Source: Trinickia violacea
Lineage (GTDB): Bacteria; Pseudomonadota; Gammaproteobacteria; Burkholderiales; Burkholderiaceae
Reading direction: 5' to 3'
NCBI RefSeq assembly: GCF_005280735.1
Contig: NZ_CP040077.1
Location: 2,356,001-2,420,000, forward strand
Length of the DNA stretch: 64,000 nt
The notes beneath the pieces were generated by a model. The model saw nothing but the letters and a program-made list of their open reading frames with translations. It made no database searches and was not told the DNA's origin. This document shows positions 35,023 to 43,826 of this stretch, piece by piece (within the stretch, counting starts at the first letter, position 1; each line of letters starts with the position of its first letter). The position numbers and the translations under genes are program-made.

Positions 35023-36066
35023 ATGAACTTTCAGAAGTTACTCTGCTATGCGGCGATGGCCGTCGGCGTTGCCGGCTTTTCCGTTTCGGCATCGGCCGCC
35101 ACGGCGTCGCCGTGGTGCAGTTCCGGAAAACCCATTCGCTTCGCTGAAATCGGTTGGGACAGCGGGAAGTTCTTCACTGAAATCGCGCGTTACGTCATCG
35201 AGAAGGGCTACGGGTGCAAAACCGAAACGGTGGGCGGATCGAACTCCATCACGACCGGCGCGGTTGCAACCAACGATCTTCAGGTGTTCGTCGAATACTG
35301 GAACGGCCGGACAGCCGCGGTCGAAACGGCGGCCAAGGAAGGGAAGATCAAGGTTATCGGCGACCTCGTGAAGGGCGGGAGCGTGGAAGGGTTTTACGTT
35401 CCGGAGTACGTCATCAAAGGCGACCCCAAACGAGGCATCAAGCCTGTCGCGGCGGACCTGAAATCGGTCGCGCAACTGGTGAACTACAGCAAGGTGTTCA
35501 CGGACCCCGAGGACCCGTCGAAAGGCAGTGTTCTGAACTGCCCCATCGGCTGGCAATGCGAGTCTGACAACACCCAGAAGCTCAAGGCCTACAAGCTGGA
35601 CCAGAGCTATACCAACACGCATCCCGGAACGGGTGCTGCGATGGATGCAACCATTGCCTCGGCATACGAGCGAGGCAAACCCATCGTCTACTACTACTGG
35701 CAACCCTCGACGCTCCTGTCCCGCTACCCGTCCATCCGTCTCGACGAGCCTGCGTTCAACGAAGCGTGCTGGAAGACCATCAACAACAGCAAGGACGAAA
35801 GCCCCTGCCCGAGCGCGTCTCCGGTCACGAATCTCAAAGTGTTGGTCTCCGCGCCTTTCGCCTCGGCCGATCCCGTCGTGACGGATTTCCTCAGCAAGAT
35901 TTCGTTGCCGATGCCGGCGGTCAGCCAAGCCCTATCGAGCATGGGTTCCGCGAAGATCGACCCGCGTACGCTGGCCATCGAATACTTGAAAGCGAATCCG
36001 CAGGAACTCGCCACATGGGTTCCCGCAGACGTGGCGCAGAAGGTGGAAGCGTCGATTTCAAAGTGA
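35023..36066 (+). CDS. Glycine betaine/proline-type ABC substrate-binding protein
   Basis: The 347-aa periplasmic protein has signal peptide MNFQKLLCYAAMAVGVAGFS followed by VSASA and belongs to the OpuAC fold. IRFAEIGWDSGKFFTEIARY at the start and YYYWQPSTLLSRYPSIRLDE include the Trp/Tyr residues that usually cage quaternary ammonium groups. It is 76 bp after etfA and 52 bp before the permease gene. Two extra Cys pairs (CPIGWQC; CWKT..CPSASP) suggest disulfides in the periplasm. Confidence 0.88.
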   Translation: MNFQKLLCYAAMAVGVAGFSVSASAATASPWCSSGKPIRFAEIGWDSGKFFTEIARYVIEKGYGCKTETVGGSNSITTGAVATNDLQVFVEYWNGRTAAVETAAKEGKIKVIGDLVKGGSVEGFYVPEYVIKGDPKRGIKPVAADLKSVAQLVNYSKVFTDPEDPSKGSVLNCPIGWQCESDNTQKLKAYKLDQSYTNTHPGTGAAMDATIASAYERGKPIVYYYWQPSTLLSRYPSIRLDEPAFNEACWKTINNSKDESPCPSASPVTNLKVLVSAPFASADPVVTDFLSKISLPMPAVSQALSSMGSAKIDPRTLAIEYLKANPQELATWVPADVAQKVEASISK

Positions 36067-36118
36067 GCATTTTGTCGCCGGCTCCGTTGCGGAACCGGCG
36101 GGAAGCGGAGGCGGTGCC

Positions 36119-37045
36119 GTGAAGGACATTTTCATATCCGTGAATCTCGCCGATGCGATCAATCGGGAATTTACGCAGATCGTTCAGAAGTACGCCGATC
36201 AGTTCCATCAGGTCAGCCTGTGGCTGCTGGTCTGGGTGCTCAATCCGGTCGAGCACGGTCTGCAGGCCACGCCGCCGCTTGTCGTGCTCCTTTTTCTGGG
36301 TGCGCTGACCTGGCTAGGCAGCCGTCGGATTGGGACAACCGGCGTGATGGTGGCGCTGACCTACGCAATTGGGTGCCTGGGGTTGTGGAACAAGCTGATG
36401 TCGACGCTCTCCGTCATGCTGGTCTCCCTGCTCGTGACGATACTGATCGGCATACCCATGGGCATCGCGATGGCGAAGTCTCGCGCATTGCGGCGCGTAT
36501 TGAACCCGGTGCTCGACATGATGCAGACGCTGCCTTCGTTCGTGTATCTCATACCCGTGCTGATGCTGTTCGGTCTCGGACGCGTTCCGGCTGTGTTCGC
36601 CACCACGGTCTACGCGCTTCCACCCCTGATGCGGCTGACCGAGCTCGGGTTGCGCCAGCTTCCCGAAGACGTGCTCGAAGCGTCTCAGGCGTTTGGCGCG
36701 ACCCCGCTCCAGCAGCTCTTCAGCGTGGAGTTGCCGCTTGCGCGGCCCTCGATCATGGCGGGTTTGAACCAGGCCGTCATGATGTCGCTCGCCATGGTCG
36801 TGATCGCCTCGATGATCGGCGCGAAAGGGCTTGGCGAAGACGTGCTGGCGAGCATCAACAACCTCGACATGGGGCAGGGCGTCCAGGCCGGCCTTGCTAT
36901 TGTCATGCTGGCGGTGGTGTTCGACCGCGTGACTCAGGAGTGCGGCCGCTCGCGCCGCGAACGTCAGCGCGCGGCAAAAGCGAATACGTCCCGCAAGGCG
37001 AGCGCTGCAGCCGCCGAAGAAAGACATCAGGAGGCGCAGGCATGA
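36119..37045 (+). CDS. Betaine-type ABC transporter permease
   Basis: The 308-aa membrane protein begins at GTG 36119 with GGAGGC upstream. There are six to seven predicted helices, and the EAA-loop LEASQAFGATPLQQLFSVELP and ASMIGAKGLGEDVLASINNL are typical of ProW/OpuAB. The N-terminal region before the first helix is amphipathic. The C-terminus is Arg/Ala-rich and hydrophilic. The stop overlaps the ATPase start by 4 nt. Confidence 0.9.
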   Translation: MKDIFISVNLADAINREFTQIVQKYADQFHQVSLWLLVWVLNPVEHGLQATPPLVVLLFLGALTWLGSRRIGTTGVMVALTYAIGCLGLWNKLMSTLSVMLVSLLVTILIGIPMGIAMAKSRALRRVLNPVLDMMQTLPSFVYLIPVLMLFGLGRVPAVFATTVYALPPLMRLTELGLRQLPEDVLEASQAFGATPLQQLFSVELPLARPSIMAGLNQAVMMSLAMVVIASMIGAKGLGEDVLASINNLDMGQGVQAGLAIVMLAVVFDRVTQECGRSRRERQRAAKANTSRKASAAAAEERHQEAQA

Positions 37046-37872
37046 GCGCGACCTTACTCGAGCTGCGCAACGTCTATAAGATTTTTGGCCGCGATTCCCG
37101 GAGCGTGCGCGCCGCGCTCGATGCGGCGCGCAAAGGGGCCGCCCGTCCGGACATACTCGAAAGCACGAACTGTACGGTCGCCGTGCGCGACGTGTCGCTC
37201 GACATCATGGAGGGCGAGATCTTCGTCATCATGGGGCTGTCGGGGTCGGGCAAATCGACGCTGGTGCGGCACTTCAATCGCTTGATCGAGCCGACCTCGG
37301 GGCAGTTGCTGTTTCGCGGCAAAGACATCCTCAAGCTATCCACGACTGAGCTGCGCTCCGTTCGCCGGCACAACATCGGGATGGTGTTCCAGAGCTTCGC
37401 GCTTTTGCCGCACAAGACCGTCATCGAGAACATCGTCTTCGGCCGGCTGCTTCGAGGCGACTCGAAGGCTGCCTCGGTTGCGGACGCGCAGAAGTGGCTC
37501 GATGGCCGCATGGGGCTCGCAGGATATGGCGGCAAGTTTCCCGACGAGTTGTCCGGCGGCATGCGTCAGCGTGTCGGTCTAGCGCGCGCGCTGGTTTCGG
37601 ACCCTGACGTGCTGCTGATGGACGAGGCATTTTCGGCGCTCGACCCGCTGATCCGCTGCGACCTGCAGGATCTGCTTCTCGAGATGCAGTCGGAGTTGAG
37701 GAAGACCATCATCTTCATCACGCACGATATCGACGAGGCGCTGAAGCTCGGTTCCCGCATCGCTGTCATGAAGGATGGGGAGGTCGTGCAAGTCGGCCGC
37801 CCGGAAGAAATCCGCAACAATCCGGCGAACGACTATGTGCGCCGCTTCTTCATGAAAAGCATGGCGGCTTGA
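37042..37872 (+). CDS. Betaine-type ABC transporter ATPase
   Basis: The 276-aa protein has Walker A GLSGSGKST, Q-loop VFQSFALLPHKTV, signature LSGGMRQRVGLARAL, Walker B DVLLMDEAFSALD and switch THD, as in ProV. ATG 37042 overlaps the permease stop (ATGA) and follows GGAGG. A longer open frame begins upstream at 36220 but is out of frame with the permease and is not coding. Unlike ProV and OpuA it ends without the C-terminal CBS pair that senses ionic strength, which fits a catabolic rather than osmoprotective importer. Confidence 0.92.
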   Translation: MSATLLELRNVYKIFGRDSRSVRAALDAARKGAARPDILESTNCTVAVRDVSLDIMEGEIFVIMGLSGSGKSTLVRHFNRLIEPTSGQLLFRGKDILKLSTTELRSVRRHNIGMVFQSFALLPHKTVIENIVFGRLLRGDSKAASVADAQKWLDGRMGLAGYGGKFPDELSGGMRQRVGLARALVSDPDVLLMDEAFSALDPLIRCDLQDLLLEMQSELRKTIIFITHDIDEALKLGSRIAVMKDGEVVQVGRPEEIRNNPANDYVRRFFMKSMAA

Positions 37873-37928
37873 TACCCTCCGTTGGCCGATACGTTGCGCC
37901 GTGCGAACCCGGACTGGATGCGGCACAC

Positions 37929-37962
37929 CCATGCGCCGCACGCGCTCGCCTGCGGCGCATGG
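37929..37962. terminator. Perfect hairpin between convergent operons
   Basis: CCATGCGCCGCA (37929-37940) pairs exactly with TGCGGCGCATGG (37951-37962), loop of 10 nt. It lies between the ABC ATPase stop and the convergent aldehyde dehydrogenase stop. No U-run follows; probably a bidirectional terminator or attenuation hairpin. Confidence 0.55.
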
Positions 37963-37985
37963 CTCACGCGCGCGTTCCTCCAGGA

Positions 37986-39455
37986 TCAAGCCGGAATCAG
38001 CCCATCCCAGCACAGATATTTGATTTCCACGAACTCATCGATGCCTAGATGCGAGCCTTCGCGCCCTAGGCCGCTCTGTTTCACCCCGCCAAACGGTGCG
38101 AATTCGTTCGAGATCAGCCCGCAGTTGATACCCACCATCCCCGATTCGATGCGCGCCGCGTTGTGCCAGATGCGCGCGGCATCTCGGCTATAGAGGTAGG
38201 CGGCGAGCCCGTATTCGCTGTCGTTGGCCATCGCGATCGCTTCGTCGTCGGTGTCGAAGCGAAACAGTGGAGCTACCGGGCCGAACGTTTCTTCGCGAGC
38301 GATCTTCATCGCGGGCGTCACGTCGGCTAGTACCGTCGGCTCGAAGAAGAATCCACCGAGCGAGTGCCGTCGGCCTCCGTGCAGCAGCCGGGCGCCGTTG
38401 GCGAGCGCATCGCTCACGTGCTCTTCGACCTTCGCTACCGCGGCTTCGTCGATCAGCGGTCCGAGTTCCACGTTCGGCTCCAGGCCGTTGCCGATGCGTA
38501 GTTTCGCGACGCGCTCGGCGACACGCGCGGCCAGCGCATCGTAGACCCTCGATTGCACGAGCACGCGGTTCGCGCTGATGCACGCCTGGCCCGTATTGCG
38601 AAATTTCGCGGCCACGATGCCGTTAGCGGCGGCGTCGAGATCGGCGTCGTCGAACACGATGAAGGGGGCGTTGCCGCCCAGCTCCATCGAGCACTTCTTG
38701 ATCGTCTGCGCGGCCTGCGCGAGCAGCGTGCGGCCGACCTCGGTCGAGCCGGTGAACGTGATCTTGCGGACCAGCGGATTGGCCGTCAGCTCGCCGCCGA
38801 TGGCCCGCGTATCGTTGCCGGTCACCACGCTGAACACGCCGGACGGCACGCCGGCGCGCTCCGCCAGCACGGCCAGCGCGAGCGCGGTCATCGGGGTCTG
38901 GCTCGCGGGCTTGACCACCATCGTGCAGCCCGCGGCGAGCGCAGGTCCGGCCTTGCGAGTGATCATCGCCGCCGGAAAATTCCACGGCGTGATGGCGGCG
39001 CAAACGCCGATCGGCTCGCGCAGGGCGATGATCCGCTGCGTTTCCTTGGCGCCGGGAATCACGTCGCCGCGCACGCGCGTCGCTTCTTCGGCGAACCAGC
39101 GCAGAAACGAGGCCGCGTAATCGATCTCGCCGCGCGCTTCTGCGAGCGGCTTGCCTTCCTCGAGCGTGATGAGCGTCGCGAGGTCTTCACGGTGCTTCAT
39201 CGTCAGCTCGTACCAGCGTCGCAGCACCTCGCCGCGGTGCTTTGCGGTTGTCCGCCGCCAGGGGCCAAAGGCTTCGTGAGCGGCGTCGATCGCGCGCCGC
39301 ACTTCCGGCTCGCGGCAACGCGGCAGCTCGACGAGCAACGATTGATCGGCGGGGTTGCGCAGGGCGTAGCGGCCGTGCGGCGTTTCACCGATCCATTCGC
39401 CTGCGATGAACGCGCTTTCGCGCCACAACGCAGCGTCTTTTAGCAGATGTTTCAT
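37986..39455 (-). CDS. NAD(P)-dependent semialdehyde dehydrogenase (GabD-like)
   Basis: This 489-aa aldehyde dehydrogenase has PWNFPAAMITRKAGPALAAG (cofactor site), ITFTGSTEVGR, catalytic Glu in MELGGNAPF and catalytic Cys in NTGQACISANR. The layout matches succinate-semialdehyde or 2-oxoglutarate-semialdehyde dehydrogenases. ATG 39455 with GAGGAAA upstream is used; the reading frame stays open much further, but that part is a shadow of the next gene. It is 11 bp after the DapA-like gene in a leftward operon. Confidence 0.88.
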   Translation of the reverse strand: MKHLLKDAALWRESAFIAGEWIGETPHGRYALRNPADQSLLVELPRCREPEVRRAIDAAHEAFGPWRRTTAKHRGEVLRRWYELTMKHREDLATLITLEEGKPLAEARGEIDYAASFLRWFAEEATRVRGDVIPGAKETQRIIALREPIGVCAAITPWNFPAAMITRKAGPALAAGCTMVVKPASQTPMTALALAVLAERAGVPSGVFSVVTGNDTRAIGGELTANPLVRKITFTGSTEVGRTLLAQAAQTIKKCSMELGGNAPFIVFDDADLDAAANGIVAAKFRNTGQACISANRVLVQSRVYDALAARVAERVAKLRIGNGLEPNVELGPLIDEAAVAKVEEHVSDALANGARLLHGGRRHSLGGFFFEPTVLADVTPAMKIAREETFGPVAPLFRFDTDDEAIAMANDSEYGLAAYLYSRDAARIWHNAARIESGMVGINCGLISNEFAPFGGVKQSGLGREGSHLGIDEFVEIKYLCWDGLIPA

Positions 39456-39466
39456 CGTCGGTTTCC

Positions 39467-40486
39467 TCAGCAGGTGAAGCGGCCCGCCATGAAGGCGGAA
39501 TCCAGATCGGAGGTCACGGGCAGTCCCGAGGCCACGAGCCCCTGGCGCAGCGTCTTCATGATCCGGTCGGGCACGCGCATCGCCGGCGCGCGCAACGGGC
39601 CGCCGTTGAAGCCGGCCAGCCAGTCCTGGTATTTCCACATCGTGCGGTTGAGCACGCCGGTGCCGCCCGCATAGGTCTGCGCCGCGGCGCCGTTCGCGCT
39701 GCGCGCCGGATTGACCTTCCAGTACATCGCCATCGCCTCTTCCCATTGTCCATTGCGCGCGAGCTCGAATGCCTTCGGGTAATAGCTGCTCATCCAGGCG
39801 GTGTTGCTGGTGCCGGAGAACTGGAGCTTCATGAGGCTCATCAGCGGAATCGCGTCGCCCTCGATCGGGCAGCTGATCACGACTTCGTCGCGGAAGTGGT
39901 GGTACATCTCGCAGATGCCGGCCGGCAGCGGAAAGCCTTGCTCCGATTTGATGGCGACGATGTTGGGGCAATCGTCCAGCAGGCGGCGCACCAGATCCAC
40001 CTGCATGCCGGCGGGATGCACTCGCTCGAAGCCCCAGAGCGGAATCGGGAACAGCATCACCGCGAGGTGGGTGGCGTCGCAGAAGGTCTTGGTGTAGGCG
40101 TAGATTTCCTGCTCGGTGGTCGGCCAGAACTGCGGCGGGTACGACAGCAGGACGATGTCGGCGCCGGCTTCCTCCGCGAGCTTCACGGCTTCGATGTTCT
40201 CGGCTAGCGTGCCGAACGCGGCATGGAAGAATAGGCCGAGCCGGTCGCCCGCCGTGTCGCGAGCCCAAGCCGTGAACTGTGCGTTCTCTTCCGGGGTCAT
40301 CGCCACTTCGCTGCACAGCAGCGTGTAGCGAAAACCGAATTCCATAGCGAGTTCGATGTCGTGACGAATGCCGCGCTCATTGAGCCGTTTGAGGTCCGCG
40401 CTATAGCTCGGGATCGTGACGGCCGAGCAGCCGGTGAGATGTTCGCGCGCCCAGGCGCGGGCGTCGGACTTCTTGTAGCTAGCCAT
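39467..40486 (-). CDS. Dihydrodipicolinate synthase (DapA) family lyase
   Basis: The 339-aa TIM-barrel protein starts at ATG 40486 behind AAGGAGAC. The Schiff-base Lys is probably in NIVAIKSEQGFP (family position IK) and the Tyr partner near VLLSYPPQFWP. Length and divergent motifs exclude lysine-biosynthetic DapA; members of this group act as aldolases or dehydratases on 2-oxo acids. With the downstream semialdehyde dehydrogenase it could convert a sugar acid or amino acid derivative via an oxoglutarate semialdehyde (inference). Confidence 0.8.
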   Translation of the reverse strand: MASYKKSDARAWAREHLTGCSAVTIPSYSADLKRLNERGIRHDIELAMEFGFRYTLLCSEVAMTPEENAQFTAWARDTAGDRLGLFFHAAFGTLAENIEAVKLAEEAGADIVLLSYPPQFWPTTEQEIYAYTKTFCDATHLAVMLFPIPLWGFERVHPAGMQVDLVRRLLDDCPNIVAIKSEQGFPLPAGICEMYHHFRDEVVISCPIEGDAIPLMSLMKLQFSGTSNTAWMSSYYPKAFELARNGQWEEAMAMYWKVNPARSANGAAAQTYAGGTGVLNRTMWKYQDWLAGFNGGPLRAPAMRVPDRIMKTLRQGLVASGLPVTSDLDSAFMAGRFTC

Positions 40487-40541
40487 GAAGAAGAGTCTCC
40501 TTGAGTGAGTTCCTGAACCAATTCGTGGGCGATGGAAAGGC

Positions 40542-41552
40542 CTATTTCGCAACGGGCGAGATACTGGCCGGAAGCGGCACGCCGACGCCTTGCTGAACGG
40601 CGCGCGCCAGCAGCATCTCGGCAATCACGACATCCTGGAGTGCGGACCCGACCGACTTGTAGACGACGATGTCGCCATCGGCGCGGCGCGGGACGATGCG
40701 CCCCGCCGCCAGCGCGTTCAGGGAGACGAGCCGGTCCGCGAGCACCACGCCGGCGCGCGTAGCGGCGATGGCGTCGCCAGTGTCGTGCTCGACCTCCTCG
40801 GGCATGTCGGCGACGATACAGGCGGCGCGCGCCATCGTGTCTTCGTCGACCTCGCGCTGCTCGGGCAAGGTCGAGCCCAGCGAGACGACGGTGACGCCGG
40901 GCGGCAGCCAGGCCCCGCGCAGCACGGGGGATTCGTCGCGGCTGCGCGCGGCGCAAATGACGACGTCGGCGTCTTGCACGGCGGCCTCGGGGTTGTCCGC
41001 GGCCGCGATGTCCATGGTGTGGCGGAAGCTTTCGGCGAAGCGCTCGCGGCTTGCTGGCGTCGGGCTAAAGACGCGCACGTTGTGCAGCACGCGCACGGCG
41101 CCAAGGCAATCGAGCGCGCCGCGCGCCTCGAAGCCCGACCCGATCACCGCGACACGCAGCGGCCGGTCCGGCGCCAGCAAGGTGAGAGCGAGTGTGGCGG
41201 TGGCGGCGGTGCGCAGTCCCGTCACGCGGTTGCCGTCGATCAGCGCGCGCAGCGCCATGGTCCGCTGGTCGAACAGCGAAATCAGATAGCTGGCGCGACG
41301 CTCGCGCGTATTGGCGGCGATCAGCTTGCAGCCCATGTGCCCGCCGCTCGGCGAGACGGCGGTCAGGCTGCGCAGCCACATACCGTCGCCGCGCGCCATC
41401 GAACGCGGCGGCACCATCGCGTTGGAGACAGGCTTCGTATAGGCGTCGGAAAGCGCCGCGACGGCCGAACGCCAGTCGGCGAGCGAAGCGACGTCCGCAT
41501 CGCTCAGGAAAAGCGTGGGGGAGGAGGGTGCTAGGGTGACGGCGTCTGACAT
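40542..41552 (-). CDS. Ornithine cyclodeaminase / mu-crystallin family protein
   Basis: The 336-aa protein has a Rossmann motif VAVIGSGFEARGALDCLGAV near residue 140; VPPRSMARGDGMWLRSLTAV and GCKLIAANTRERRASYL match the substrate-binding half. Family members are ornithine cyclodeaminases, ketimine reductases or amino-acid dehydrogenases using NAD(P). It is the first gene of the leftward three-gene unit with the DapA-like and aldehyde dehydrogenase genes, 55 bp apart from the next. The product probably acts on a cyclic imine or amino acid feeding that pathway. Confidence 0.82.
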   Translation of the reverse strand: MSDAVTLAPSSPTLFLSDADVASLADWRSAVAALSDAYTKPVSNAMVPPRSMARGDGMWLRSLTAVSPSGGHMGCKLIAANTRERRASYLISLFDQRTMALRALIDGNRVTGLRTAATATLALTLLAPDRPLRVAVIGSGFEARGALDCLGAVRVLHNVRVFSPTPASRERFAESFRHTMDIAAADNPEAAVQDADVVICAARSRDESPVLRGAWLPPGVTVVSLGSTLPEQREVDEDTMARAACIVADMPEEVEHDTGDAIAATRAGVVLADRLVSLNALAAGRIVPRRADGDIVVYKSVGSALQDVVIAEMLLARAVQQGVGVPLPASISPVAK

Positions 41553-41631
41553 GGCGTGGGCCTGGAAGTAAGTGGCCGGCACACGATAGAACGCGCTGCC
41601 CGTTTCGGGCACTGCTTAGCGTCGAAAGCAG

Positions 41632-42609
41632 CTATGACGAAGATCGATGGCTGGCGTCGCTGCCCTCAAGTGATTCGGCCAGGCTGCAAAGAAGGCGACG
41701 CACGGCGCGGGTCGCTCGCGTATGAGGGCGGCGCGGCGACTCGGCAAGCACGACGAACCGTTCGAGGACGGGCTCGACGATGCGCGACGAGGCGAGCCGC
41801 GCGTCGAGCTTGCCGGGCAGCACCGAGGCGATCGCATAGCCTCCGCCGACGGCCGCGACTTCGTATTGCAGCCGCACCGAGTCCACTTCGACAGCGGTCT
41901 GCAGCGTCATGCCATGCTGCGCGGCGAGACGATCGAGCCGCGCGCGCAGCAGGTGCGGCCGGCCCGGCACCACGAGAGGCAGGCCTGACAGCGCGGCGAG
42001 AGGCACGTCGCCGGCCCCGACGAGGGGATCGCCGCGGCGGCCGATCAAATGCAGTGGCACGCGCGCGAGCACGTGGCAGTCGCCGATGCTCGCTTCGTCC
42101 TCTTTCAGCACCGTGGCCATGTCGAGACGGCCTTCGCGCAGATGCTCTTCGAGCTGCGCACTGGCGGCTTCCGTGAGATGAAGCCTGACCGCCGGCAGTT
42201 CGGCGCGCACGGCCGCAAAGAGCGGCCCCGCGATATGGTTCACCGCCGACGGCAGCAATCCCAGCAGCACCTCGCCGGCGGGCTGGCCGCGGGCGCTGCG
42301 GATGTCGTCGGCGAGCGCATCGGCTTCGGCCGCGAGGCGCGTGACGCGCGGCAGCATCTGCTCGCCGAACTCGGTGAGGACGACGCCGCGCCCGGTGCGG
42401 CGAAACAAGCGCTCGCCGCATTGCTGCTCGAGCTGCGCGATGTTGCGGCTGACCATCGACTGCGGCATGTCGAGCGCCGTCGCCGCCTTGCTCAGGCTGC
42501 CTGACGCCGACACTTGCAGGAACACGAGCCAGCGCGGATCGACAATGGTCGGCGCGCCGGCCGAAGCCTGGCCGGCTGGACCCGCTTGAGCCGGCTTAGC
42601 GAGCGACAT
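41632..42609 (-). CDS. LysR family transcriptional regulator
   Basis: The 325-aa protein carries an unusual 24-residue N-terminal extension (MSLAKPAQAGPAGQASAGAP) before the HTH region WLVFLQVSASGSLSKAATAL and DMPQSMVSRNIAQLEQQCG, then an effector domain. It lies 79 bp upstream of the OCD-like gene on the same strand and its start overlaps the 3' end of another LysR gene by 14 nt. It is the natural candidate regulator for the OCD-DapA-aldehyde dehydrogenase operon. Confidence 0.83.
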   Translation of the reverse strand: MSLAKPAQAGPAGQASAGAPTIVDPRWLVFLQVSASGSLSKAATALDMPQSMVSRNIAQLEQQCGERLFRRTGRGVVLTEFGEQMLPRVTRLAAEADALADDIRSARGQPAGEVLLGLLPSAVNHIAGPLFAAVRAELPAVRLHLTEAASAQLEEHLREGRLDMATVLKEDEASIGDCHVLARVPLHLIGRRGDPLVGAGDVPLAALSGLPLVVPGRPHLLRARLDRLAAQHGMTLQTAVEVDSVRLQYEVAAVGGGYAIASVLPGKLDARLASSRIVEPVLERFVVLAESPRRPHTRATRAVRRLLCSLAESLEGSDASHRSSS

Positions 42610-43522
42610 GGCGCGCCGAGTCCATCATGGCGACGGCTTCTTTCAACAGCCCGCGCAACCACGTGAGCCCGGGGTCCGAGGTGCGATGCTTGTGCCATTG
42701 CATGGCCTGCTCCATCGTGGGGACGGTCACCGGCACGTCGCGCAGCACGATCGGCAGGCTGCGTGCGGCCACTTCGGCGAGCCGCCGGTGCATGGTGGCG
42801 ATCCGGTTCGTGCCGGCCAGCAGATAGGCGGGCGACACGAAGCTGTACGTGCTCGCTTCCACGCGCCTCACGACGCCGAGTCTCTGCATGAACCAGTCTT
42901 CGAGTGCCGTTTGCCCGTCGCCGACTTGCACGACGACATGCCCGGCCGCCATGTAGCGCTCGCTCGTCATCTCGCCCTTCGCCAGGGGGCTCCGGTCCCA
43001 CACGACGCAGGCGTACGTTTCCTCGAGCAGCACCTCGACGGGATGCTCGGTCGAACAGTACTCCTTGGGGATGATCAGCAGATCCGCCTCGCCGCGCTCA
43101 AGCACTCGGTGGGGATAGGCAATCTGCGGGCGCAGCTCGAAACGGATGCCGGGCGCTTGCTCGTAGGCGAGTGCGAAAAGGTGCGGCATCAGCGTCGTCA
43201 TCGTGTAGTCCGAGACGAACAGGCGGAACAGGCGATTCGCCTGCGCCGGCACGAACTCGGGCTGGGCCGCCACCGTCGCGTCGACGCGCACGAGGATGTC
43301 GCGCACGGCATCCTTGAGCGCCTCGGCGCGCGGCGTCGGCTCCATCTTGCGGCCGACCTGCACCAGCAGCTCGTCGCTGAAGTACTCGCGCAACCGCGAC
43401 AGGGCGTTGCTCATCGCCGACTGGCTCAGGTGGATCTTTTCGGCGGCCCGGCTGATGTTCTGTTCGCTCAAAAGAGCGTCGAGCGCCACGAGCAAGTTGA
43501 GGTCGAGCTTGTTGAACCGCAT
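42596..43522 (-). CDS. LysR family regulator, NodD/NahR-like
   Basis: The 308-aa protein starts MRFNKLDLNLLVALDALLSE with HTH NISRAAEKIHLSQSAMSNAL, the hallmark of the NodD/NahR/LinR subgroup that responds to aromatic or flavonoid compounds. The effector domain has FVSDYTMTTLMPHL. It is divergent from the catabolic operon starting at 43827, with an ATCCAT-N7-ATGGAT site in between, so it is likely its activator. Its 3' end overlaps the next LysR gene by 14 nt. Confidence 0.86.
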   Translation of the reverse strand: MRFNKLDLNLLVALDALLSEQNISRAAEKIHLSQSAMSNALSRLREYFSDELLVQVGRKMEPTPRAEALKDAVRDILVRVDATVAAQPEFVPAQANRLFRLFVSDYTMTTLMPHLFALAYEQAPGIRFELRPQIAYPHRVLERGEADLLIIPKEYCSTEHPVEVLLEETYACVVWDRSPLAKGEMTSERYMAAGHVVVQVGDGQTALEDWFMQRLGVVRRVEASTYSFVSPAYLLAGTNRIATMHRRLAEVAARSLPIVLRDVPVTVPTMEQAMQWHKHRTSDPGLTWLRGLLKEAVAMMDSARHVAR

Positions 43523-43605
43523 GCGTGCTGTCTCCGTTCTCCTTTTTGTCGGCGTGTTGCCGCGCCGTACGCGATATCAGGGTTTAGCCTGAAAGTATTG
43601 ACGCC

Positions 43606-43633
43606 ATCCATATCGCCAATGGATCGAATCCAT
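43606..43633. promoter_or_regulatory. LysR-type operator in the catabolic operon control region
   Basis: ATCCAT at 43606-43611 and ATGGAT at 43619-43624 form a perfect inverted repeat with 7-nt spacer; a further ATCCAT follows at 43628-43633. The arrangement fits the dyad plus activation half-site of NodD/NahR-type boxes. It lies about 84-110 bp from the LysR start and 195-220 bp from the first structural gene. The rest of 43523-43826 shows no gene. Confidence 0.5.
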
Positions 43634-43826
43634 TTTTAGGATACCTCGGCTCATCTTAACCTACGCCACATCTCGAAGCGACATCAGCATGAGCATCGCA
43701 TCGGGAGACCAGCGTCAGGGCATTTTCGGATCGAACGTACCGCTGTACCTCGGCCGTCCGCACCACGCTTTCCACTATTAAAGAGACGCCAAGCGGCGCG
43801 ATTGCGCGCTAGGCAGAGGAGACAGC

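Noticed and set aside
36220..37872. 550-codon frame that would give the ABC ATPase a long N-terminal domain
   Set aside because: The first 274 codons overlap the permease gene in another frame; ATG 37042 with GGAGG and ATGA overlap is the natural start.
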